Shown in pieces: positions 25,892-33,295 of a DNA stretch of 64,000 nucleotides. Source of the DNA: Arthrobacter crystallopoietes (lineage in GTDB: Bacteria > Actinomycetota > Actinomycetes > Actinomycetales > Micrococcaceae); the NCBI RefSeq assembly GCF_017603825.1, contig NZ_CP072014.1, positions 248,001-312,000 of the forward strand, in the 5' to 3' direction. The number at the start of each line of letters is the position of its first letter. The stretch's first letter is position 1. The translations under genes were made by a program, and so were the position numbers. The notes beneath the pieces were generated by a model. It had not been told where the DNA came from. It worked only from the letters and a program-made list of their open reading frames with translations, and made no database searches.

Positions 25892-27498
25892 TGAGCACCC
25901 CACGCGGAGTAGACGCCGTCATTGTTGGAGCAGGATTCGCTGGCCTGTACATGCTGCACAAGCTGCGCGGACAAGGCCTTTCCGCCGTCGTCTTCGAAAA
26001 AGGGGACGGTGTAGGCGGAACCTGGTATTGGAACCGTTACCCGGGCGCCCGCTGCGATGTGGAAAGCCCCTACTATTCCTTTTCCTTTGACCCGGAGCTG
26101 GAACAGGATTGGGAGTGGACGGAGCGTTATCCGGCCCAGCCGGAATTGCTCCGTTACCTCAACCACGTGGCAGACCGCTACGATCTGCGCCGTGACATTG
26201 AGCTGGACACCACCGTCACATCAGCAAATTATGACGACGGTGCCGGGCTCTGGCGCGTATCGTCCGCCGGGCCGCGTGGCGCGGAAGAGACGACGGCGCG
26301 ATTCTGCATTATGGCCACCGGCTGCCTATCGACCAGCCGAATTCCGGACTTCTCCGGGCTAAACACCTACACCGGGAAGGTCTACCACACCGGTGACTGG
26401 CCGCACGAAGGTGTCGATTTCTCAGGCAAACGTGTTGGTGTGATTGGTACGGGATCTTCGGGGATCCAGTCCATTCCAGAAATTGCGCGGCAGGCTGAGC
26501 ACCTGAACGTCTTCCAGCGCACCCCGAACTTCAGCGTGCCTGCCAACAACGGACCGCTGGACCAGAAGCTCTGGCAGGATGTCAAGGCGAACTACCGCAA
26601 GATCCGCGAGGACGCCAAGCACACTCCCACTGGTCTGCCCTTCCCTCCCGGGCCTGACTCCGCTTTGGAAGCTCCACCGGAGGACCGTCAGCGGGTGTTC
26701 GACGAGCATTGGACGCTCGGCGGTTTCCGGTTAGGACAGTGTTTCTCCGATCTAGCGATCAGCAAGGAAGCCAACGACACGGTGGCCGAGTACATCCGTA
26801 CCAAAATCGATGAGATCGTTCAAGATCCCGAAACCGCGCGCATCCTCAAGCCGTATGACCATCCGGTGGGGACCAAGCGCATCTGCGTGGACACGGATTA
26901 CTACGACACCTATAACCGGGACAACGTCTCCTTGATCGATGTGCGCAAGTCTCCCATCCAGGAGTTGACCCCGGACGGGCTGCGTACGGCTGACAAGGAG
27001 TACAAGTTGGATGCCATCGTCTTTGCCACCGGTTTCGACGCTATGACGGGCGCCCTGCTCGGCATCGACATCCGGGGCCGTGACGGTGTCTCGCTGCGGG
27101 AAAAGTGGGAGGCCGGACCTCGAGCCTACCTCGGCCTGTCCGTCGCCGGGTTCCCGAATCTGTTCACGGTGACCGGTCCGGGCAGCCCGTCGGTCCTGAG
27201 CAATATGATCACGTCCATCGAGCAGCATGTGGACTGGATTTCAGACCACATAGCCTACTTGGACAGCAATGGACTGACCTCCTCAGAACCGGTTCCCGAG
27301 GCAGAGGACGAGTGGGTGGAGCACGTGAATGCGGTGGCGGAGATGACGCTCTTTCCACAGGCGAACTCTTGGTACCTGGGTGCCAATGTCCCGGGCAAAC
27401 CCCGCGTTTTTATGCCCTATGTCGGCGGCGTGGGCGCCTACCGCGCTAAATGCGATGAGGTAGCCGCAAGGGCCTACGAAGGCTTCGTTCTCGCCTGA
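25891..27498 (+). CDS. Baeyer-Villiger (cyclohexanone-type) flavin monooxygenase
   Basis: A 535-residue FAD/NADPH monooxygenase. The FAD motif is IVGAGFAGLYML, the NADPH motif GVIGTGSSGIQS, and between them is the Baeyer-Villiger fingerprint YTGKVYHTGDWP, with Tyr in place of the usual first Phe. The C-terminal ATGFDAMTGALLG is also typical. It inserts oxygen next to a ketone to form an ester or lactone. Start ATG 25891 overlaps the esterase stop; GGAGG precedes it. Together with the esterase it converts a ketone to an acid and alcohol (or hydroxyacid). Confidence 0.93.
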   Translation: MSTPRGVDAVIVGAGFAGLYMLHKLRGQGLSAVVFEKGDGVGGTWYWNRYPGARCDVESPYYSFSFDPELEQDWEWTERYPAQPELLRYLNHVADRYDLRRDIELDTTVTSANYDDGAGLWRVSSAGPRGAEETTARFCIMATGCLSTSRIPDFSGLNTYTGKVYHTGDWPHEGVDFSGKRVGVIGTGSSGIQSIPEIARQAEHLNVFQRTPNFSVPANNGPLDQKLWQDVKANYRKIREDAKHTPTGLPFPPGPDSALEAPPEDRQRVFDEHWTLGGFRLGQCFSDLAISKEANDTVAEYIRTKIDEIVQDPETARILKPYDHPVGTKRICVDTDYYDTYNRDNVSLIDVRKSPIQELTPDGLRTADKEYKLDAIVFATGFDAMTGALLGIDIRGRDGVSLREKWEAGPRAYLGLSVAGFPNLFTVTGPGSPSVLSNMITSIEQHVDWISDHIAYLDSNGLTSSEPVPEAEDEWVEHVNAVAEMTLFPQANSWYLGANVPGKPRVFMPYVGGVGAYRAKCDEVAARAYEGFVLA

Positions 27499-27525
27499 TC
27501 TACTAATCACCCTATTAATGGGAGG

Positions 27526-27559
27526 ACGACGGCGGCAGCCCACCTGCCGCCGTCGTTTT
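27526..27559 (+). terminator. Terminator from an inverted pair of the 11-mer repeat
   Basis: A perfect 13-bp stem runs from ACGACGGCGG (27526-27535) to CCGCCGTCGTT (27547-27557), with a five-base loop and a TTTT run. It lies 27 bp after the monooxygenase stop. Confidence 0.85.
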
Positions 27560-27571
27560 CCCTTCTGTTCA

Positions 27572-27691
27572 GGCTCGGACCTGGCTCATGCATTGTTCTC
27601 GGGCGCCCACACCTCGTTCATCATTGGTGCAATCCTGGCCACCCTCGGCGTGGTGATCTCGCCGTTCTTCAAGGTGCCCAAGCAGCACTAA
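27572..27691 (+). pseudogene. C-terminal remnant of an MFS transporter
   Basis: An open stretch reads GSDLAHALFSGAHTSFIIGA and continues through one hydrophobic helix to ISPFFKVPKQH-stop. This matches the last transmembrane segment of DHA2-type MFS permeases. No start or upstream coding sequence exists; the 5' side ends abruptly at the monooxygenase terminator. It marks an insertion or deletion junction. Confidence 0.55.
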
Positions 27692-27725
27692 TTGGGGACC
27701 GTTTCCTCAACCGGAGACCGGGTGG

Positions 27726-27753
27726 GAGCCCGGGCCTTGGATCGCCCGGGCTC
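27726..27753 (+). terminator. Terminator hairpin after the MFS remnant
   Basis: A perfect 10-bp stem (27726-27735 with 27744-27753) and eight-base loop, located 34 bp after the remnant's stop; presumably the original terminator of the lost gene. Confidence 0.7.
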
Positions 27754-27890
27754 TGCCCATCCTTGGCCAGCATCAGGAGGGCTTCTATGGAAGCGGCATG
27801 CCGGTTGGCCACCGAGCCGGGGCTAAGGAAAAGGCCCGTCGATCCCGTAGATCCAGCCTGACAACGGACAGAGACCGCTATGCTCCTGCT

Positions 27891-28781
27891 ATGGCGGGGA
27901 GCAGCGGGCCGATCGACAACGACGTTTACAACAGGCTGGGTTCTTCCTGGTGGGATGAAGAGAACCCGCTCAACCTGCTGCACGGCAGTCTTACTCCCGC
28001 ACGGATGGCCTACTGCCGTGAAGTCCTGCAGCGCGAGCTAGGCCATGAGGGCGGCAGCTTGGCCAAAGCCACTTTCCCGCCCGACGGGTCTGCCGTTGCC
28101 CAACAGATCGGCGCAGGCGTGAAAGCGCTCGATGTTGGTTGCGGCGCCGGTCTGCTGGCCGAGGAATTCGCCCGGCTGGGGTTCGACGTCGTCGGTGTGG
28201 ACCCGTCCGCCGTCGCGATTGAAGCGGCCAGGACGCATGCGGAAACCAGCGGGCTTCGGATCCGATACCAGCTTGGCGCCGGCGAACAGCTGCCGCTGGA
28301 GGACAGGGCATTCGACGTCGTTTACTGTTGCGATGTGCTCGAGCATGTTGCCGATCTGCCGCAGGTGCTGGCGGAGACCGCTCGGGTGATGAAACCGGGA
28401 GGCGTGTACTTGTTCGACACGATCAACCGGACGGCTACGAGCAGGCTCCTGGCCATCAAGCTCATGCAGGAGTGGCAGTTCACCCGGATTATCGACACGG
28501 AGCTCCACGTTTGGGACAAGTTCATCAAACCAAATGAACTGGCCTCCCTATTAATTGGTAACGGATTGGAGCCTGCCGGCATGTCCGGTCTGGCGCCGCG
28601 CGCGAACCCGCTGGTCATGCTGCGTGGTCTAATCCAAACCCGGCTCGGCCGCATCACATACGGCGAGCTCAGCCGCAGGCTGGACTTCGGACCGGTCAGG
28701 AGCACAGCCCTCTCTTATATGGGGTATGCGGTGAAGCGCCGAAACCGGGAACCCAACGGGGCGTCCGAGGCCGGCGAATGA
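27891..28781 (+). CDS. UbiG-like class I SAM-dependent methyltransferase
   Basis: A 296-residue methyltransferase. The SAM-binding motif I is VKALDVGCGAGLLAEEFARLG, followed by GVDPS and YCCDVLEHVAD; the N-terminal DNDVYNRLGSSWWDEENPLNLLH is the signature of UbiG-type O-methyltransferases. Actinobacteria make menaquinone, so ubiquinone synthesis is unlikely and the true acceptor is unknown. I chose ATG 27891, which lacks a Shine-Dalgarno box; TATGCT six bases upstream suggests a leaderless message. It is translationally coupled (ATGA) to the kinase gene. Confidence 0.87.
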   Translation: MAGSSGPIDNDVYNRLGSSWWDEENPLNLLHGSLTPARMAYCREVLQRELGHEGGSLAKATFPPDGSAVAQQIGAGVKALDVGCGAGLLAEEFARLGFDVVGVDPSAVAIEAARTHAETSGLRIRYQLGAGEQLPLEDRAFDVVYCCDVLEHVADLPQVLAETARVMKPGGVYLFDTINRTATSRLLAIKLMQEWQFTRIIDTELHVWDKFIKPNELASLLIGNGLEPAGMSGLAPRANPLVMLRGLIQTRLGRITYGELSRRLDFGPVRSTALSYMGYAVKRRNREPNGASEAGE

Positions 28782-29458
28782 GGCTGCAGGAACTGGCCGA
28801 CCGGATCGAGCGGCTTGTAGCCGCGGCAAGCGAGGAACGAGCCGCGGCCGAGGACCGGCCACCCCCTCGCGGGCGGACCATTATTGGCATCGTCGGTGAG
28901 CCGGGCGCGGGCAAGAGCACCCTCACGGAAAACCTGCTGGCCCTGCTGAACGCGGGGGCTCCCGATCCCGAACAGCAGCGGTTCGCGCACGTCCCGATGG
29001 ATGGCTTCCACCTCGCCGACGCCGAGCTGCAACGGCTGGGGTTGTTAGCTCGTAAGGGCGCGCCGGAGACCTTTGACGTGTACGGCTATGCCGAACTGCT
29101 CCGGCGGCTTCGACGTGATCGGCGCAACACCGTTTACGCTCCTGGTTTCGAGCGGACTCTCGAGCAACCCTTGGCAGGCCGCGTTCCCGTCTTTCCCTCG
29201 GCACACACAGTACTCACCGAGGGCAACTACCTTCTGCTGGAGGAGCCCGGCTGGCGGCAAGTCCGCGAGCAGTGCACAGAGGTCTGGTACGTCGAGCAGG
29301 AAGACCAAGTCCGTATCCGGCAACTGGTTGAACGGCACATCGCTTTTGGTAAATCGCCGGAAACCGCCGAAGCCTGGGTACGCGACGTGGACGAGCCGAA
29401 TGCCGAGTTGGTTCGTGCCACTCAGGACCAAGCAGACCTCCTCATCATCCTGGCCTGA
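28778..29458 (+). CDS. P-loop nucleoside/sugar kinase-like protein
   Basis: A 226-residue P-loop kinase. Walker A is GEPGAGKST (about 41-49), followed by VPMDGFHLADAELQRLG and a later VLTEGNYLLLEEPGW. This matches the uridine kinase/pantothenate kinase-like group including FrcK-type proteins, which lack a settled substrate. It would transfer phosphate from ATP to a small hydroxylated molecule. It overlaps the methyltransferase gene by four bases, so the two probably act in one pathway. Confidence 0.85.
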   Translation: MRLQELADRIERLVAAASEERAAAEDRPPPRGRTIIGIVGEPGAGKSTLTENLLALLNAGAPDPEQQRFAHVPMDGFHLADAELQRLGLLARKGAPETFDVYGYAELLRRLRRDRRNTVYAPGFERTLEQPLAGRVPVFPSAHTVLTEGNYLLLEEPGWRQVREQCTEVWYVEQEDQVRIRQLVERHIAFGKSPETAEAWVRDVDEPNAELVRATQDQADLLIILA

Positions 29459-29504
29459 TCCCCTGTCCCCACGGCCTCTTTCTGCGGCATTTTTCGCCAG
29501 CTCC

Positions 29505-29530
29505 GTCATGCGAAGTCATGTGACGTCATG
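29505..29530. repeat. Three 10-bp-phased GTCATG direct repeats
   Basis: GTCATG begins at 29505, 29515 and 29525, one helical turn apart, with the palindrome TGACGTCA (29521-29528) overlapping the last copy. This is the layout of a regulator-binding site, upstream of the importer/monooxygenase operon. Confidence 0.6.
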
Positions 29531-29537
29531 CTGCTGA
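29508..29537 (+). CDS. Candidate Cys-Cys leader peptide MRSHVTSCC
   Basis: A nine-codon frame ends with two consecutive TGC cysteine codons directly before TGA. It lies about 200 bp ahead of a likely sulfur-related operon. Short frames with Cys codons at their end act as cysteine-responsive attenuators in mycobacteria. No Shine-Dalgarno site is visible and I could not place a promoter, so this is a hypothesis. Confidence 0.3.
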   Translation: MRSHVTSCC

Positions 29538-29610
29538 CGCGCAAAGTCACTGCGGTTCAGAAATATTTCCTGCCCTCGGACGCGCCGGTAGATTCCTCGG
29601 TACGTCCCCA

Positions 29611-29733
29611 AAGGACGGTAACTGCCACGAGGCGACGCAAGCTTCGTTGAACACTAGCCGGTGAGTGCAGTCCCCGAATTCTCGGGTGCTTCCGGCGAGC
29701 CGTTTAACGGGCCGGACGGAAGAACCCGAGAAC
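29611..29733 (+). promoter_or_regulatory. Structured 5' leader with two alternative folds
   Basis: One fold pairs GCCGG (29657-29661) with CCGGC (29692-29696) enclosing CCCGA (29673-29677) paired with TCGGG (29682-29686). The other pairs CTCGGGT (29681-29687) with ACCCGAG (29724-29730) and CTTCC (29689-29693) with GGAAG (29718-29722), ending three bases before the start codon and covering the purine-rich stretch that should serve as ribosome site. The two folds share bases and exclude each other, as in a riboswitch or attenuator. It matches no riboswitch consensus I know. Confidence 0.45.
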
Positions 29734-31368
29734 ATGACATTACGCCAAACCCCCTGGGCACCCACGGCCCTTGCCGCCGTCGTTGTCCTGGCCCTTGCCG
29801 GTTGCGGCGGCGCCGCGAGCGCCCAGCCCGATGAGGCCAATACCTTTGTTTTCGCCACCGGCAAGGACATCTCCTGCCTGGATCCCCACGTCAACGGGGA
29901 CATGCCGCAGGCATCACTCGCCGCCAACTACCTCGATTCACTGGTCTCGCAAGACAAGGACGGCAAGATCCATCCGTGGCTTGCCGAGTCCTGGGAGGTC
30001 TCCGCGGACGGGCTGACCTACACGTTCACGGTCCGTGACGACGTCTACTTCACTGACGGCACCAAGTTCACGGCCGAGGCGGTCAAGGCGAACCTGGACC
30101 ACATGGTGGATCCGGACACGCAGTCCGGCACGGCTGGCGGATACCTCAAGCCCTATGAGAGCACCGAGGTCATTAACGAAACCACGGCGCGCGTCAGCCT
30201 GAACCGTCCGTACGCGGCCTTCCTGGAAGTGCTGGCCCAGCCGTTCCTCGGCATCGAGTCCCCTACCGCGCTCAAGCGGCCGCAGGCGGAGAACTGCATT
30301 TCGCCGGTGGGCACCGGCCCGTACAAGATTGTGGACTACATTCCGCAGTCCAAGGTCTCACTGGTGCGCAACGAGGATTACAACTCGGCTCCGCCGTTCG
30401 CCCAGCATGAGGGCCCGGCGCACATCAAGAACCTGGAGTGGCTGATCGTGCCGGAGGATTCCACCCGGTACGGACTGCTGCGTGCAGGCCAGGTGGACGC
30501 GCTGGATCTGATGCCGTCGGTGTACTTCGCCGAGGCGGAGGCGGACAAGAAGGTGCAGCTGGTGCTGCAGGACCGGCCGGGCAATCCGACCAACCTGATG
30601 CTCAACACCACGCGCGCCCCATTCGACGACATCAAGGTGCGCAAGGCTTTCCTGCACAGCGTGTACGTGGAGGCCGGTATCAACAGTGTCTACTTCGGAA
30701 CGGTGACCAAGGCCGGCGGCCCGCTGGCCAGCACCACCGGTTTCTACTCGCCCGACTTCGAGGACGCGTACCTCCCGGACCCCGCAGAAGCGGACCGGCT
30801 GCTGGACGAGGCCGGCTGGACCGGCCGGGACGAGCGGGGTTACCGGACCAAGGACGGCAAGCGGCTGACCGTGGTCCTGCCCTACACCCCGGCTGCGTGG
30901 CCCACGGCGCACGCGGCGCTGGTCACGCAGATCCAGGCCAGCGCCAAGCAGCGCGGGTTCGATGTGCGGATCGAGAACCAGGACTTCGCGTCGTCGTCGG
31001 AAAAGTACAACAACTTCGAATACGACCTGCGCGCCGGCTACTGGAACACCAACACGGCGGACGTGCTGCGGATTGTCTTCTCCACCGAGTACATGAAGTC
31101 AGCCGGCTTCGTCCCCAACGGCTCGGGCTTCAGCAACAAGGAGTTCGACCGGATCGTGAACGAGGCCCTGGCCACCGATGATCCGGACATCCGCGCCGAG
31201 CTGTACTACCGGGCCCAGCAGATTGTCAGCGAGAACGCCCTCCAGCTTCCGCTCTACAACCAGACCAGCCAGCTGGCCCTGCGCCAGGACCGGTTCGCCA
31301 ACCTGACGTTGGAACCGAGCCTGTCCCTCCCCTACATCTACGACGTCACGGCGGTGAACGCATCATGA
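29734..31368 (+). CDS. ABC transporter substrate-binding lipoprotein, peptide/nickel family (SBP_bac_5)
   Basis: A 544-residue binding protein. Lipobox LAGC places the lipidated cysteine at residue 24. The mature protein has the DppA/OppA-type pattern (CLDPHVNG, WLAESWEVSADGLTYTFTVRDDVYFTDGT, TGPYKIVDYIPQSKV). It captures a ligand outside the cell for the DppBC-like permeases. Start ATG 29734 sits at the end of the structured leader. It is the first gene of a six-gene operon ending at 37718 with two flavin enzymes, so the cargo is probably an organosulfur or related organic nutrient. A copy of the 11-mer repeat encodes AAVVV in the signal peptide. Confidence 0.9.
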   Translation: MTLRQTPWAPTALAAVVVLALAGCGGAASAQPDEANTFVFATGKDISCLDPHVNGDMPQASLAANYLDSLVSQDKDGKIHPWLAESWEVSADGLTYTFTVRDDVYFTDGTKFTAEAVKANLDHMVDPDTQSGTAGGYLKPYESTEVINETTARVSLNRPYAAFLEVLAQPFLGIESPTALKRPQAENCISPVGTGPYKIVDYIPQSKVSLVRNEDYNSAPPFAQHEGPAHIKNLEWLIVPEDSTRYGLLRAGQVDALDLMPSVYFAEAEADKKVQLVLQDRPGNPTNLMLNTTRAPFDDIKVRKAFLHSVYVEAGINSVYFGTVTKAGGPLASTTGFYSPDFEDAYLPDPAEADRLLDEAGWTGRDERGYRTKDGKRLTVVLPYTPAAWPTAHAALVTQIQASAKQRGFDVRIENQDFASSSEKYNNFEYDLRAGYWNTNTADVLRIVFSTEYMKSAGFVPNGSGFSNKEFDRIVNEALATDDPDIRAELYYRAQQIVSENALQLPLYNQTSQLALRQDRFANLTLEPSLSLPYIYDVTAVNAS

Positions 31369-32372
31369 GTACGGCAACGCAAGCCCGCACTTCGCATACC
31401 GAAATTCCACGAACGACGGCGACCGCCGGCTCCACGGGGCAGGTGATCCTCAAGCGCGCGGCCGGGAGCCTGTTTGTCCTCTGGGCCGCGGTGACGCTGA
31501 CGTTCTTTGTCCTGAGGCTGGTGCCCGGCGATCCGGTCACCACCATTCTGGGCGGACACAGCGCCGCCCCGTCCGCCGAAACCGTGGCCGCGGTCGAGGC
31601 GCAGTACGGGCTGGACCAGCCGGTCCTCATCCAGTACGTCAACTACCTGGCGGGACTTGCCACCGGCAACTTCGGCACCTCGTACGTGTTCAAGGTTCCG
31701 GTGCTGGACATCCTCGGACCGCAGATCCAGCCGACCTTCCAGCTGGCCGGCCTTGCGCTGGTCTTCGCCTGGGCCATCGCACTGGCGTTCACCCTGCTGA
31801 CCGTGGGACGCGGACGGGTGCTGGACGGCGTCGGCCGCGGCATCGAAGTCTTCTTCGCCGCGCTGCCGCCGTTCTGGGTGGGCATCATGCTGGCCGTGGT
31901 CTTCGCCGTCATCCTGGGCTGGTTCCCCGTGGCCGGTGACGACGGCTTCAAGTCCCTGGTGCTCCCGGCCATGGCGCTGGGCATTCCGCTGGCCGGCTTC
32001 ATCGCCCAGGTCACCCGTTCTTCCTTCGAGGAAGCGCTGGCCCAGCCGTTCGTACTCTCCGCACGGGCCCGCGGCCTGTCCGATCTGGCCGTCCGTGTGG
32101 GCCATGCCCTGCGGCATGCCATCCTGCCGGGTCTGACGCTCTCCGCCTGGGCGGTCGGCTCGCTGGTCAGTTCGGCCGTGGTCGCGGAGATCATCTTCGC
32201 CCGCCCCGGCCTGGGCCGCTCCCTGGTGGACGCCATCATCAACCGGGACCTGCCCATCACCCTGGCCGTGGTGTTCATCATCGCCACGGTCTACATCCTC
32301 GTGAACCTGGTGGTCGACGTGCTGTACCGCGTGATCGATCCCCGCACCAATGACAAGGGGGCCGGCGCATGA
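31365..32372 (+). CDS. ABC transporter permease, DppB/OppB type
   Basis: A 335-residue inner-membrane permease with about six transmembrane segments. Typical features are FFVLRLVPGDPVTTILGG near the N-terminus, QYGLDQPVLIQYVNYL, and the cytoplasmic ARARGLSDLAVRVGHALRHA loop that docks on the ATPase. It overlaps the binding-protein gene (ATGA) and the next permease. It forms one half of the channel. Confidence 0.92.
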   Translation: MSTATQARTSHTEIPRTTATAGSTGQVILKRAAGSLFVLWAAVTLTFFVLRLVPGDPVTTILGGHSAAPSAETVAAVEAQYGLDQPVLIQYVNYLAGLATGNFGTSYVFKVPVLDILGPQIQPTFQLAGLALVFAWAIALAFTLLTVGRGRVLDGVGRGIEVFFAALPPFWVGIMLAVVFAVILGWFPVAGDDGFKSLVLPAMALGIPLAGFIAQVTRSSFEEALAQPFVLSARARGLSDLAVRVGHALRHAILPGLTLSAWAVGSLVSSAVVAEIIFARPGLGRSLVDAIINRDLPITLAVVFIIATVYILVNLVVDVLYRVIDPRTNDKGAGA

Positions 32373-33292
32373 GCGTGGCACTTGAACCCACTACCACCCG
32401 GACGCCGCTGCCCGGCGGCGACCAGCCCGGCAACAAGCCCGACGGCAGACGCGGCCGGACCCGCACCACCGCCGTGCTGCGGGGCCTCCGCGGCACCCCG
32501 ATTGGCGTGTGGATCGCCGCGGCGGTCCTGTCCTTCCTGGTGCTGGCCGCCGTCGTTCCTTCACTGCTGACGGTCAAGGATCCCTACATCATCGACCCGG
32601 CCGGCGCGTTCACCGCCCCCAATGCGGAGCATCTCTTCGGCACCGACCAAAACGGGCGCGACGTCTTCTCCCGCGTGATCACCGGCACCGGACAGTCGCT
32701 GCTGCTGGGGCTGGCCGCCACCGCCATCGGGCTGGTGTTCGGCGGGCTGCTCGGCATCACTGCCGGGGTCTCCGGCAAGTGGCTGGACTCGGCGATCTGC
32801 CGCTTCGTAGAGATCCTCTTCGCCTTCCCCGGCCTGCTGCTGGCGCTGATTGTCATCGCGGTTTCGGGAACCGGCGTGGTCACCGCGGCGATCGCCGTCG
32901 GCGTGGGCACGGCCCCGGGCTACGCCCGCATGCTCCGCACGCAAACGCTGCAGGTCATCGCCGCGCCCTACGTAGAGACCGCGCGATCGCTCGGCCGCTC
33001 CCGCCGGCACATCCTGTGGCACACCATCGTTCCCAACGTGATCCGGCCGCTGTTTGTGCTCGCCACCCTGGGCGTGGGCCAGGCGATTGTCTGGGCTTCC
33101 TCGCTGAGCTTCCTCGGTCTGGGCGCGCAGCCGCCGGCGGCCGAGTGGGGCGCGATGCTGGCGGATGGGCGCAACTACATCCAGATTGCCTGGTGGATCG
33201 CCGCCTTCCCCGGCATCTTCATCACCCTCGCCGCGCTGACCACTACCGTGGTGGGGCGTCACCTGCAGCAGCGGCTCGAAGCAGAGGTTTAG
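32369..33292 (+). CDS. ABC transporter permease, DppC/OppC type
   Basis: A 307-residue permease. After a polar N-terminus of about 40 residues it has the DppC pattern HLFGTDQNGRDVFSRVITG, the coupling loop ETARSLGRSRRHILWHTIVPN and WGAMLADGRNYIQIAWW. It partners with the DppB-type subunit and overlaps its gene by four bases. An antisense copy of the 11-mer repeat lies in the first transmembrane helix (32547-32557). Confidence 0.92.
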   Translation: MSVALEPTTTRTPLPGGDQPGNKPDGRRGRTRTTAVLRGLRGTPIGVWIAAAVLSFLVLAAVVPSLLTVKDPYIIDPAGAFTAPNAEHLFGTDQNGRDVFSRVITGTGQSLLLGLAATAIGLVFGGLLGITAGVSGKWLDSAICRFVEILFAFPGLLLALIVIAVSGTGVVTAAIAVGVGTAPGYARMLRTQTLQVIAAPYVETARSLGRSRRHILWHTIVPNVIRPLFVLATLGVGQAIVWASSLSFLGLGAQPPAAEWGAMLADGRNYIQIAWWIAAFPGIFITLAALTTTVVGRHLQQRLEAEV

Positions 33293-33295
33293 GAC

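Noticed and set aside
29560-29733. A known SAM, cobalamin or other standard riboswitch in the importer leader
   Set aside because: I tried to match the conserved cores from memory and found none; only alternative stems can be shown.
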